Positions 44,820-56,091 of a DNA stretch of 64,000 nt are shown here, piece after piece; the stretch's first letter is position 1; each line of letters opens with the position of its first letter. This DNA comes from Blastomussa wellsi (Eukaryota > Cnidaria > Anthozoa > Scleractinia > Plerogyridae), in assembly GCA_947652115.1 (NCBI GenBank), contig OX393563.1, positions 2,186,996 to 2,250,995 of the forward strand, in the 5' to 3' direction. The notes under the pieces are model-generated. The model saw only the letters and a list, made by a program, of their open reading frames with translations, was not told the origin of the DNA and did no database searches. The translations under genes and the position numbers were made by a program.

Positions 44820-47334
44820 GTATAACAATATAATTTGGTTTTATCGACTGGGTTGATAATGTCAATTGGCCACCGTAAAGAGATTCAAGAGCTGACGTTT
44901 CGAGCGTTAGCCCTTCGTCTTTAGCCCATTCGCTCCGACGAAGAGCTAACGCTCGAAACGTCAGCTCTTGAATCTCTTTACGGTGGCCAATTGACATTAT
45001 CAACCCAGTTGATAAAACCAAATTATACAAGCTAAATCTTGTTTTTTTTTAATGTAAAATCAAACAATTGGCTCCTGCGAAAATAATTCACACTATGGCA
45101 GACCTTTCCATGTAAAAAACAAACAACCAAACAGACAGACAGACAGAACATTGCTTGAAATTAAAAAAAATATTCAGATCGATATTTTGCGACCAGCTGC
45201 GAAAATTTAGTCGCAAGTTCGAAAATTTTAGTCGCAAAATGCACATAAGCTATGATTTTGTTATTGCAACAACGCAAGCTGTACAGTACACTATTTGGTA
45301 GATTATCAAACTTTTAATTCCATTAAAACTAAATTACATTTGTAGCCAAGTTGGAAGAGAAACAACAAGAAAGGGCACTGTCTTGGACATCTCTGAACTA
45401 ATCTTTACCTTTTCGCCGCACGTTACCTTTGCAGGCGTTTTGTTAAGCTTTAGTTGTAGCTTAAAATATTGGGTAGCATAATTGAGCAAAAGTAATCAGA
45501 GTATCGTTACGAAATGTTTGAATCTTTGGCAAGGACAAGCGTGAGATGAACGAAACTCGCAAACCCCCACGTCCGCCGCTCTTGTTGTTTTTGCGAATGG
45601 GAGTGCCTATGTGCGCCAGCGATACATATTTACAAAGAAACCTCTGTAATAGCGTCTGATCGAGCGAATCGCGTATGTAATGTGAAGATAAATTGGACTG
45701 GATTTGGACTAAAATGTTTCACAGTTTCTTTATAAGTAAGACACAAAAGAATTAAAATTCTTATTTTATCCTTAATTTGGCCAAAAAATAGTCGCAAAAT
45801 TGCGACTGAAGAGGAATTTTTAGTCGCAAAAGGGAAAAATTTGGTCGCTTTTCCTTACAAATATAAAATAAAAAGAAAATAATAGAAAAATAATACAGTA
45901 AACATGGAAAAATAGTGCCACAGAATTCATTTAAATAGTGTGTTTCTACTGACTGATCTGCTTTGCACGATTGTCTTCCGTTGCAGCGCCAGCAACAGCA
46001 GAAGTAATCACCACATGCGCGAAATTCTTAGAGAAGACAACTGCATCCAGTGGTGTGATTCGCTCAAACTACAAGCTGCAATACAGTCCTGATTTGGAAT
46101 GTAATTGGACAGTGTCCGTCTCCTCTAATGCCACTTTGGAGTTGGTCTTCCGGAAACTTACAACAGAGATATCGTTTGACGTGATTCATGTTTACGATGG
46201 TGGATCGATCTCTTTTCCGCTTATTGGCAGTTACAGTGGAACGTCCTTGCCTGATAATGTCAAAAGCTCGTCAAACCAGCTTCTTGTCACATTTGCATCC
46301 GATTCACTGTTCCAATACTCTGGATTCGTAGCTACATATCAAGGTATGAGTGATGATTCCTGCAAGGAAAGCTCGGGTTGTTTTTGTGAATGACCCATCC
46401 CATTTTCCATTATGTTCGCCACAAATGAAGATTATACATGGAATGCCTATATTGATAGTATCTATGCTCGCTGCGTGAATATGTTACATTTCCCACTAAA
46501 TTCACTGATACGCGACCCTTTGAATCAAAACTCCTATGAACAGTTGGATATAGGCGTTTGTTAAACAATCCCTTCGAAGGCGTTTATATTTTTAAGCCTT
46601 TCCATGCTGACCATGTAAGGTCATTGTAAGTTTTGATTGACAGGATTCATGGGTTACCTGGTTAGCAATTAACAGAGTGATTTCTTTCGTTCTTTTTTGG
46701 TTAATCAGCTGTTGGTCCTGGCTCCGTTCGTCTCTTGGGCGGCACTCTCTCTTCTGGAACAGTTCAAATATTTTATAAAGATCAGTGGGGCACAGTTTGT
46801 GACCACTCCTGGGATATCGATGATGCTAACGTAGTTTGCCGACAGCTTGGCTTTTCTGGAGCAGATCGCGCTTTAACCGGAGCTCATTTTGGTGAAGGAT
46901 CGGGTCCGATATGGGTGGATGAAGCGGCATGCTCCGCCATGGATTCTTTCCTGTACAACTGCAAGCACCTTGGATGGGAAAGCAGCGGCTGTGCTCATAA
47001 CAGAGACGCTGGTGTCAAATGCACCGTCGTTCGATTGGTAAACGGAGACATCAACTTTGGACGAGTTGAGGTCTTCCATGAGGGCCAGTGGGGAACGATT
47101 TGTGGTGATAACTGGGATATCAATGATGCCAGTGTCGTGTGTCGCGAGCTCGGGTTCTTGAATGCAACTTCCTTCTCTGGTAGTGCCATATTTGGTGAAG
47201 GCTCTGATCGCATCTGGATGGACAAGGTGGACTGTCAAGGAGGTGAATCTTCGTTGTTGGAGTGTGCTCACGAAGGCTGGGGACAGCACGACTGTGTTCA
47301 TAGCAAGGACGCTAGTGTAGAGTGTGATGATTAG
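41165..47334 (+). CDS. Secreted PAN-EGF-ApeC-CUB-SRCR2 protein (apextrin-like), 7 coding exons, 732 aa
   Basis: Exons: 41165-41480, 41570-41719, 41792-41914, 42335-42580, 44276-44656, 45987-46343, 46709-47334. All six introns are phase 1 and the frame closes at TAG. Order: signal peptide (1-21, MHPKLLFAILSFLALTYKCHG); PAN/Apple (27-104); a 50-aa module ending ELILAYCDMNT, like the start of a fibrinogen-related domain; EGF with six cysteines (159-191); ApeC (about 201-405, with WPSGTYGLPRPRLGCP, WDDEDDTELN, DGIYDSDTEISFCCR, YDTEDTGN, ITYCYY); CUB (416-523, only the first cysteine pair); two SRCR domains with six cysteines each (531-732). ApeC proteins such as apextrin bind microbial glycans or act in development, so an extracellular recognition role is likely but inferred. 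A splice acceptor at 41141 implies an untranslated first exon. Exon 2 ends at a weak donor (GTTTGG). Confidence 0.92.
42635..42710 (+). mobile_element. 76-bp miniature MULE-like element with 9-bp TSD
   Basis: ATAGAGGGG is duplicated exactly at 42626-42634 and 42711-42719. The ends TTACCTGCGATCA and TGATCGCAGGTTT are inverted repeats and match the 448-bp element at 8605-9052, including the internal GATAAGTAGGGAGGG. It lies 54 bp into intron 4 of the ApeC gene. Confidence 0.8.
42761..43692. mobile_element. DNA element with about 100-bp imperfect TIRs, intron 4 of the ApeC gene
   Basis: The left arm (42761-42870) and right arm (43589-43692) are reverse complements with mismatches, sharing TTCGGATTGATATAAAATTT. 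The 700-bp middle is AT-rich and has no transposase frame. No clear target duplication was found. Confidence 0.7.
44769..45029. mobile_element. Palindromic Penelope-like element, 11-bp TSD
   Basis: AGCTAAATCTT is duplicated at 44758-44768 and 45030-45040. The insert begins, a few bases in, with AGAGGGGGTAAGTTTC and is a near-perfect palindrome from about 44829. It lies in intron 5 of the ApeC gene and is non-coding. Confidence 0.82.
45175..45860. repeat. Repeat rich in AGTCGCAAAAT motifs
   Basis: GTCGCAAAA/GCGAC motifs occur near both ends (45190-45245 and 45785-45850), partly in inverted orientation, suggesting an old transposon in intron 5 of the ApeC gene. Boundaries are unclear. Confidence 0.4.
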
Positions 47335-48577
47335 CTGAGAAAAACAAATTTTCATCCTCGCATCGGTTGAGTTATTTCTAATTTGACAACACACTCCCCG
47401 TAATACCACGGGCGATTTTCTGAAGGTGTTATATTGATATGTCTATACATATATTTGAAGCTTTGTACAGTCTCTAATTAGCATATTTCGAATTCTTGGG
47501 TTGTAACCACGTGACAGGGCGGCCATGTTGGGGGTCAAAACAATAGGAATTTTGTTCGAAGGATTTACATAAAAATAGAATTTTGTTCCCAGGGGAGAGA
47601 AAGGCTATTGTTCTTGACCACCACCATGGCTTCCGTGACGTCACTTGCAAGCCAGCAATTAGAGAATTTAATCTAGCGTTTGTTTTTCGTTTCTTTCTTA
47701 GCTTTCTCGTTAAAGATAATTTAGGATTGAGCAGAATAAGTGCTTTGTTATCAATCTAGGACTGTAAAAGTCCACGTTCGATATATCAACATTCTAACAC
47801 GAGTACGATACTTTATGTTTAAAAATAGTTATATTTTATATATGATTTGTATTATTCAGATTTTAATATGATAACTAGAGGATTCCGAAAAACTTGGGTA
47901 ATTGGTATCGATCGATATCGAAATCTGTTTATCTTATCGACTTTTTGGCAGCCATAGTGGTGAACAATTTCTGTAATTTTCCGAATATTGCTTTCTCCAT
48001 AACTTTGAGTTAGCTATTCTGAGTCTATTCTGCACTATTCCCCGCCGTTCTTGTGGAAAAGGCAAGTAACAAAATCAAAGGTGGTTGTCGCATTCGTACT
48101 TAAGCAGATTCTCCGTACCACTGAGCGTCCAGTGAAAGAAAGAACCTAAAAGAAATAGAGGTCCATGTTCTCCAAATCAATCTGTTTTTCAACCACGCTA
48201 TTTTCTTATTATCTGGCCTAAAATGGAATACATTATGTAGGTTCCATAAACTGGGAAAATGAAAAATGAAATCAATGACTTATTTGATGGTGTTCTCTGT
48301 GGGGTGGTCAAGATGCGAGTAGTGAACACAGGAAATTTGGACCTCCTCTTTCCTGGCAATATATTCATTTCATCAGCACGATACAGTATCATAGGGTCTA
48401 TGATCATGATGCATTCTGGGGTATGTTGCATGCTAGGTCTTTTGTATATATTTTATACCAGGACTTTGTCCTCTTAGTTGTAAAGTTTATCCAAGAAATG
48501 AACTTCTTTTCTGTAATTAATGGGTTCGCTTAAAACACATGCAACCATGAAGGCCAAGCATTATTTGAGAGTACATA
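47335..48577. other. 3' flank of the ApeC gene, intergenic
   Basis: No coding region is supported. The first part should contain the 3' UTR. The antisense frame 46873-47409 is a shadow of the SRCR exon. Confidence 0.5.
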
Positions 48578-48579
48578 TA

Positions 48580-48758
48580 GACCCTTTTCATAAATGGCTG
48601 CCAATTTAAAATTCTTTTGTATGCATTCAAATTAGCCTCACTAAACTCGTTTGGGAGTAAAAATTCTTTTGAATTATCAACTCAAAAACGAGGTTAGTCA
48701 GGCTAATTTTAATATTTACAAAAGAATTTATAATTGGCAGCCATTTATGAAAAGGGTC
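48580..48758. mobile_element. MITE with perfect TIRs and TA target, 179 bp
   Basis: The ends GACCCTTTTCATAAATGGCT and AGCCATTTATGAAAAGGGTC are exact reverse complements (longer with AATTGGC). TA stands on both sides (48578-48579, 48759-48760), as for Tc1/mariner-type elements. Confidence 0.85.
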
Positions 48759-48760
48759 TA

Positions 48761-51061
48761 TGAAAATTCGGATTACAGCAAACGAAAATGAAATCGCTCA
48801 AAACGTAATTACCTCGCTCGAAACGTAATTAAAGTGTACGTTTTATTGATTTTTGTTTTACTTTGTGCCTTGTAAATCGAGGTGTTACGACTGGAGGGAT
48901 AACTAAGAATTGGTCAAACGTTTCCCAGTCAGTTGAGAAATGACGTTTTTTAACCTATAGCCGAGACCTGAGATTTACAAAATCTACTGGTAGTTGGGAA
49001 ATGGACTGAAAATACAACTGATAGCTCAGAATTGACTTATAATTGAAAATTCAGGCCATACGGCAAACCCACAGGCTATCTTCCCTAACATGCATGTCAG
49101 TCATTTCGAAACACAGTCAATTTAAGATAAAACATGTAAAACAAATTCATTTTTTTTCGTCCACATTTCAAGCTCCATTAGCCCACTCAATATCATCTGG
49201 GTATCAATGGAAAGCTCTTTCCCTCCTCCAGAACAGGGGTGAATGGGATTCCTATTTTGGTCAAGGCTGATGATGGCAGGATTCGATGTGGTGTGGCAGA
49301 AAAGTTGCAAATGTTTGAACTTCCCATGTTGATTTTGTTCATTTTTTGACCATCTGCCGAGAATTGTAAATAAAGTCAGTTAATAGAATAAAAGGAGGGT
49401 CATCGATCCTCTGATAGAGTAAACTACAAGCGGGTTCTGGCCTTTTGTTTTTCCGAAGCGCGCGCGCTCGGTGGACGATGTGGCGTGACATTGTGCAGTA
49501 ACGATGCACATAAACAATGTGGCTTTCCCGGCCAATGTAGCAAATAATGAAACCAAATATTTTAAAGAATCTGACCAACCCATTATGCATCGCGAGTCAA
49601 ACCGCCATTTTTGGGGCCCCGGAAAAAGCGAGTTTTAGCGACCGACATATTTTATCTGTTTACAGCGACGTTGAATGCTTCAAGCAGGTGACATCATTAC
49701 GAAAATATACTCTTTGCTAATTTTTCTTTCTTTGGGGTTCGTTATTTTTGTACAGTTGCTTTTTGTGATAACAATAACAATAATAGAGGCGCGTGAGGCA
49801 AAGTGGGTGGGTCAGGCTCTTTAAATAAGCATAACAATGTTAAAAATCCCAAATAGCAGGAGGCCACCCAGTTGGCTATTCACAAGTGTAGCCGAGAAGT
49901 TGAACTCGCAACTAGCAAGACCAACACCAGCCAGAGGTTGAACCTGCGACCTGCGGATTTGAAGTCCAACGATCTCACTACTCGGCTGAGATTAGCTCAT
50001 ATCTATAATTGTTTATAAATAAAATAAAGGGCGATTTTTATAATGTAAGTACTTCTTTTCTTTGTAGCTAGATTTCTGACTTTTATTTTCATAGCGGTTC
50101 TCCATTGGTCAGAGATCTTTTGCTTTTCGGTGTGCTAAAATAACACAAACACTAATAACAAAAACAAGCTTTATTTCTACTTGGTCTTACACGTATGTGA
50201 ATACTATGGTTGTATAATCAGAAAGCAGAAAATCATCGATATTATCTTACAAGATGAATACCCAAACACATACAAGAATAAGGTGTATATATAAGTAACA
50301 AAGTATAAATTAAAACGTCTCCAAAATCCATTTTAAATATGAGAATTCCGAATTTAAAAAACTTGCCTTATGTATCATCTTCTGTCATCTCATCTTAAAA
50401 TTATCAAACACGAGATTACTGTTTTGTCGGGAAATCCAAACACAAAAAAGAGAGTTGCAAATACGACGCACAGCGGAGTATTTTTAGGGTAGATTTTGGT
50501 CTTCTGCCACGAACGAGTAAGAAAGATGGCAGAATTATTAAAATTTGTATTGTAAATAGCAGGAAAATAGTTTTGTTCTCCTTACACGCCCATTATCATT
50601 TAAGACCAATTTTAAGCTTGTGAATGCATATTCTGCAGATTATATTTTGCTTTCCATTTTTATGATTGCATCACCAGAACCGTTCAGGTTTGCGCCATCG
50701 TTAATTATCACATCTGAAGTTTTCAATAAAGAGTTTTGTGTTTTAATCCGAGGTGTTTGGATAGCCGAAGAAATACTGTCTCGAGTGTTTGATATATGTT
50801 CTAAATCGAAACAAAAACGAAACAAAAACTCAGCTGAAAACTAAGCAGTAAACGGATAAATAAAATAGTCAAAATTAAACTAATCACAGTGTAAGGCCCG
50901 CTATCCAAACCTCCTTCACGGTTATGATTTTCTTTGTTTAAACTTGATAAATTATTAAAGAAAAAACTTCTTACCTGTCGATTACCAGAATATATTTTTA
51001 TATAAGCGTTATTTAAATATATCAACCGTGTAAACTAACGAAAACGATGTTAGCGTTCAAG
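48761..51061. other. Intergenic with one SINE
   Basis: No gene is recognised apart from the tRNA-derived repeat at 49860-50000. A GCGCGCGCGC stretch lies near 49458. The section next to 51062 is the 3' flank of the LamG gene. Confidence 0.5.
49860..50000 (-). repeat. tRNA-derived SINE, second family
   Basis: On the minus strand a tRNA-like head (CAGCCGAGTAGTGAGAT..., B-box GCAGGTTCAACCTCTG) is followed by GGCTGGTGTTGGTC and a tail. It differs from the 28.2- and 57.7-kb SINE family. Confidence 0.55.
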
Positions 51062-52974
51062 TTATATAAAACTGTGAAGTGGGTGATCGAAAAACAACTC
51101 ATTTTTTAGTTCAGTCTCCGATAGCTCGTGGGTGAGAACAATGAGGTCACTGAAATATGCGTGAATTGTTGTCCCAGTGTCCCTCTTCAACCCGATATCA
51201 TAAACTGAATGTCCTGAATTCTTAAGGTCAATGACTGGATTTTCCCTCATTACACGATCTAGTTTTACATCACCATTGACGTACAGTCTAACTTTACGAT
51301 CCGCACGGACCCAAGTCATTGCCACGTGTCTCCATACATCTGTGTCCACACTGCAAAAAAGTAAGATCAGTAAGGATAAGTTAGATTAAGGATCGTTAAA
51401 ACAAAACTAGACAACACTCTGGCGAGTCACAGAGGTCACATACATTCCAGAAAAAGCCAATAAAAATTCTGCACTTTAGTAACAAAAACACCATGACAAC
51501 TCTCTACGGGTCCTCTCCCCTTTGTTTGGGTATGGAAGTTTATTGCTAAACAAAAACAGAGAAAACAAACCCGACATGCAAATATAACACACACTTCGCG
51601 TTATTTTCGCTTTCCCTTCGAACCGCCTGCCGGTTGGTTTACGGATAACTAACTGAACAATAATCAACCGATTGTACTTAATGCTGCTTAGAATTCATTA
51701 TTTTAAAAAGGTCAAAATATCCCGATTAATCTCGAAGCAGACACATGAAGCTGGAACAAAGCGTGCACAAACACCTGTCCTAGCGAAATAATGAACAACC
51801 AAAGCAAATGGGAATTGCTTTCGGCACTCTGGTGAAAACCGCTCTAATTATTTTTACAGCAAACCCAGATTTGTATGAATTTGTCAAAGCTATATAGAAG
51901 GTCCCCTATACCTCTTAATGAAAACATTTTCGCGCAAAAATAATTGGCCTTTTGACGCATCACGGAAAAAGGCAAGCAATCACGTTTGAACTTTCACGTA
52001 AAAATGGAAAGCGGGCTAAATCATGTGTCACATAGAAATACAAATTCTTATTACGGTTCGCAAAACATGCAAATACAATCATTACAAAAATGTATTTAAA
52101 CATTTTACCTGACATTATTGAATGTGCCATCTTTTAGTAATTTCAGACTCTCGTCGTCGTAAAGAAGCAACCAAAAGACATATTAACACTAGGCCCTAAT
52201 GGTTCACTGTCGCCGTGGTTAGTTCTCAGTCTTCCATCCGGAATGGGCAGGCCGTGCGCTTTTTAAATCTAGCCTGGTGTAGTTTACGAGCTTTAATGGC
52301 GCTAAAATCTCCAAAACAGGGAAACATTATTCCCGCAAGAGTCGGTGGTTCAAAAATCACGCGTAAGTAAATGCATATTTCACGGATCACGAAAAAATAG
52401 AAAACACGTTTCCCGAGGACGGAAAAATATAGATTCACGAATCACGGAAAAAGTAAATCCTCATTCACGCTTCACGCAAAGCAAAAATGCCCATTCACGC
52501 TTCACGAAAAAGGTATAGGGGACCCTCTATATAAATAAGGAAGCATTTTCCTGTGGATAGAGCTAATACCAAAATGTGATAAATACGTTTCGCTTCTCTT
52601 CGGCCACTGAAAGGGGCATCTCATGATTTTAGTCCAAGCCTTGCCTCAACAGATGATAACTACCTTGAACCTGTGCAAGCATGTATCAAATCATTTGACA
52701 CTTGATTTCTTGCTTGGACACACAGCCTACCAGCTGAATGAATGCCAAATCGAAACTGATGAGGAGATGACCAATCGGCATAAATTTCTTGCGAACTTGA
52801 TAATGGCGATATCAATTTGATCCACACTGCAATGGTCAGGTCGGTTTGTTGAAATAGAATGGCCGGTGTCCCGGCATAAGTCCCTCTTGTTCCGTCCAAG
52901 TACAGCACAGATCTTCCATTTTCTTCTAAGAAATCTGCAGCGCCACGTAAACTAAAGTAAAAGGAAATGTATAG

Positions 52975-53019
<45 letters not shown>

Positions 53020-55465
53020 GAATAACAATATAATTTGGTTTTATCAACTGGGTTGATAATGTCAATTGGCCACCGTAAAGAGATTCAATTGCTGACGTTT
53101 CGAGCGTTAGCCCTTCGTCGGAGCGAAGGGCTAACGCTCGAAACGTCAGCAATTGAATCTCTTTACGGTGGCCAATTGACATTATCAACCCAGTTGATAA
53201 AACCAAATTATAAAAGGAAATGTAACCTCCTTAATAACTTACTGACGATAGATTAAAACGCTATAAACGCCACGAATTGTGCTTACATATATTCTCGCTT
53301 TACATAAATTGTTTCTTTTTTGCTGGTAGATTGGTGAAAATGTTTGGGAAGAGAACAGTGAGAACAGGCTCATCAAAGAAGGCATTTTGGCTTATTAGAA
53401 CTCGGTATTTAGGATTTCTGTACTGTCGGTATACACGAGTGACACTTTCAAGGAATTTATCGTGGCTGTACAGAACTTTTACACAGTGGCAATTTGCTTA
53501 TTACTTTAATTCGACAGTCAATTAAAAACCGCTTTAATGCCAGTGGCACAGACAATGACCCTGTGAAGGATGAATATTTTGAAACGTTTAGCCTAACTTT
53601 TCAAGTTTGTCAATAACTATCCTCAGTCTTTCTCGTTTGAAGTTATCCTTCTTTCTTCTCAGTTTATTGGTACGTCTTTAGTGTTTTTCTACCTTAGAAA
53701 ACTACTATTTCAAGGTTTTCTTGGAAATGTTATTCATTACCAACACGATAAAACCCCTTTAGACCGTGCTGATCAGTACCTTCAGCGGGTCAATTTGTCA
53801 AGAGAAACAAAACTAGTTTCTTACTTTAATTGGTCGTCGTTTCCATTGAGCGTCCAGTGAAAGGAGGAGCCTATAAAAATAAAATTAAACTCGATAAAGG
53901 TAACAGGTCAGTTTAAATGTGCACTTGTGTAAAACTGGCCCACTCCGCCGTTGCTTATTTAGATGTTGGTAATCATAGGCGTACAGGCACCTTCAGACTT
54001 AGGGGGCTGTGACCTCCCTGCCAAAAAAACTACCACAATACCCGAATGGTGTTAGCATTAAATCGGTACACAAACGCCTAAAATTTGCAAAAAATCAAGA
54101 CGTTTGCAATTCACACGCTTATTCAAACTTTCACAATTCAAAAATATTTCGCCGGCTAAAACTTGCAAGAGTGCTTTCGCCGCCAGGATCAGTCTGTGTT
54201 TTATATATTGCTACTCCCCCCTGGATATCGATGGGACGCTAACAAATTACGCTTCGGCCATTAACTCTCCTGTTAGAGTGGAGAGAGGATCGCACTGTGA
54301 GTCCTTATATGCACTGCACTGTTACAGGGACCGCGAAGCCCGGGGGGACTTTGTCCCCCCTTTCCCAAGCGTTCTTACTTTAGCCGGCGAAATATTTTGG
54401 AATTTTAAAAGTTTGAATAAACGTGTGAATTGCAAACGAGCATTCATTTTAAAAAATTTCCGGGGGAGCATGCCACCGGAACCCCCCAAGATGGCTTGCG
54501 CCGTCGGCGCGTACTGCAAGTGCCTACGGTATTTGTATCAGCTCTCCGAATCGCAAATATACTCCGCGGTCCCTGTGTTAAAGTCCTTGCATTCATGGCC
54601 AAGGAAACAACACATTGTCCCTCATCACTTCTCTAGCCCCGTGCTATTGCTGATTGCGTCCAATGGAATAGTTTAAAAAATTGATTTACTACCCTTTCAT
54701 TCCATGTAAGTGACAAAGACGAATATAAACCTTTTGTCCCCAAGCAGATTCTCTGAATGGCCTCACCACTGTTCTTGGAGTCCAACAACCAGTAATAACC
54801 GCTGACCGCTTCGTCGCCATTAATCGCCCTAATTTCTGCGCATGACTCAGCAGGTACCTCAGGGGTGGATCCTATATGGACTGAACGGCAATTGCAGTTG
54901 AAGAAACAAAAGGGATCATTAGTCTTTTTATATGTAGTAATGCTAACTTGCATCAAGCGTCTCGTGTTAAAAAAATAATAAACACCGGGCCAAAGTTGAT
55001 TTTCCAAAGTAAAGGAACTTCTTATTTCCCTAAATTACAAAGCACAATGTTATATCGTCTTGATAAACCACTGACTTAACTCGTAACAGTTGCATGCTAA
55101 TTGCAATCTTGGTACCCTCTATATGAACACACACCTTTATTAAAGTGAATAGTCATGTAAATTTTGTGTGGGTCTGTAACATAATCACCAGGTCTCGTTT
55201 CTTTGCTTCTGTTATTCAGTTCGCACATGCTTTCCTCCAACACAAAGTTGAGGCTGTAACATGTCGGCTCATCCTGGCATCTTGTGATGCACACATCAGG
55301 GCTGATTACCTTGAACTCGCCAAACGTGTGGCGTTTGAGTGCCGTGCCGTAATTCGATGACTGTGTCCCGCATTGCCCAGCGGCTTTAATACGAGGCGCC
55401 CGGGCCACCAAGTAGAGGGAAATAACTACGGTCAACAGTGTTAGAGACTTGTGTTGCTCATTCAT
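51062..55465 (-). CDS. Secreted PAN-LamG protein, 4 exons, 346 aa
   Basis: Exons in transcript order: 55135-55465, 54731-54880, 52664-52934, 51062-51350; intron phases 1, 1, 2; the frame closes at TAA. Order: signal peptide (MNEQHKSLTLLTVVISLYLV..., about 1-28); PAN/Apple domain (about 31-108) with CITRCQDEPTCYSLNF and CELNNRS; the same 50-residue module as in the ApeC gene (SCAEIRAINGDEAVSGYYWL); LamG/concanavalin-like domain (about 162-340) with SVLYLDGTRG, VWRHVAMTWVRADRKVRLYV and a beta-rich end. In the module the usual YCDM is replaced by RICLG. It is probably an extracellular or matrix protein; its ligand is unknown. It faces the ApeC gene tail to tail. Exon 3 could instead start at an AG at 52952, but only the 52935 acceptor keeps the frame. 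Confidence 0.87.
51898..52526. mobile_element. hAT-like non-autonomous element, 629 bp, intron 3 of the PAN-LamG gene
   Basis: The ends AAGGTCCCCTATACCT and AGGTATAGGGGACCCT are inverted repeats with one mismatch. Flanks CTATATAG (51890-51897) and CTATATAA (52527-52534) are an 8-bp duplication with one difference. The interior is rich in CACGRATCACGGAAAAA motifs. No transposase. Confidence 0.75.
52972..53210. mobile_element. Palindromic Penelope-like element, 14-bp TSD, at a splice acceptor
   Basis: TAAAAGGAAATGTA is duplicated exactly at 52958-52971 and 53211-53224. The insert starts TAGAGGGGGTAAGTTTC; 53035-53210 is an almost perfect palindrome. It lies 37 bp upstream of exon 3 of the PAN-LamG gene (minus strand), in its polypyrimidine tract. 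Confidence 0.92.
53990..54510. repeat. Inverted-repeat element in intron 2 of the PAN-LamG gene
   Basis: Arms 54101-54161 and 54378-54438 are imperfect reverse complements sharing TAGCCGGCGAAATATTT and GAATTGCAAACG. Flanking AGGGGGCTGTGACC and CCGGAACCCCCCAAGATGG blocks look like transposon ends. No coding function is seen. Confidence 0.6.
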
Positions 55466-56083
55466 GTTGTCACTCTTGATTTCAAGAACAATCTCAAGAC
55501 AAAAGTGTAAATAACGTCACTATTTTATATTTTTCTTGCCATTTAACGCTTCCTACTTGTTCAGATAGTTCAGAGCATGAATTATCATGCTACAGACATG
55601 CTATAAACCTTCGAAGATTACAAATCTGCTCGCTTCGGCAGGAACTGAAAATGACGGCGGGAAAATATCATTGCATGTTTTCGCACCAAATGGAAGCTAT
55701 TATTTATTTATCATATCAAGACAAAATATCCACAACTGAAAGGGAAATACGCTGGTGGACATATTTTGTGATGTCACATTTAGCAGACTTGTTATCCTAA
55801 GAGTAGAAGCCTTGAAATTTTAATATTTAATTTTTTAAACAGAAACATTTGAGAAATTAGACGTTAATTGAAGTTATGTTTTGACATTAGTAGTACAAAA
55901 TTAACGAGTGCAATGTAAACACCTGCTTTCAGGAAAAGCCAGGCATAACTTTTTCTATGTACAAAATTTATTATTACGAATTTAAAATTCTTTATAAAGG
56001 TAACGAACCTGTTGTTTTTTTTCACTGAGTTCTCTTACAATCGCGAGATTTTAGGTAAATTGATCGTTTCGAGTATAACAAAG
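55466..56083. other. Upstream region of the PAN-LamG gene
   Basis: Should contain the promoter and 5' UTR (minus strand). No TATA box or other element was identified with confidence. Confidence 0.35.
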
Positions 56084-56091
56084 CCGATTAG

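Noticed and set aside
45971..46393. Separate CUB-only gene
   Set aside because: The CUB exon has an acceptor at 45987, a donor at 46344 and phase-1 borders that fit the preceding ApeC exon and the following SRCR exon.
46873..47409. 178-codon minus-strand open frame over the SRCR exon
   Set aside because: It is antisense to a clear two-SRCR exon that is spliced in frame, and it shows no domain.
47490..47660. Possible further MITE (GTAACCACGTGACAGGGCGG...CCGTGACGTCAC)
   Set aside because: The end-to-end pairing was too weak and no target duplication could be found.
54104..54676. 190-codon plus-strand open frame as a host gene
   Set aside because: It runs through both arms of an inverted repeat inside an intron of the PAN-LamG gene and has no domain.
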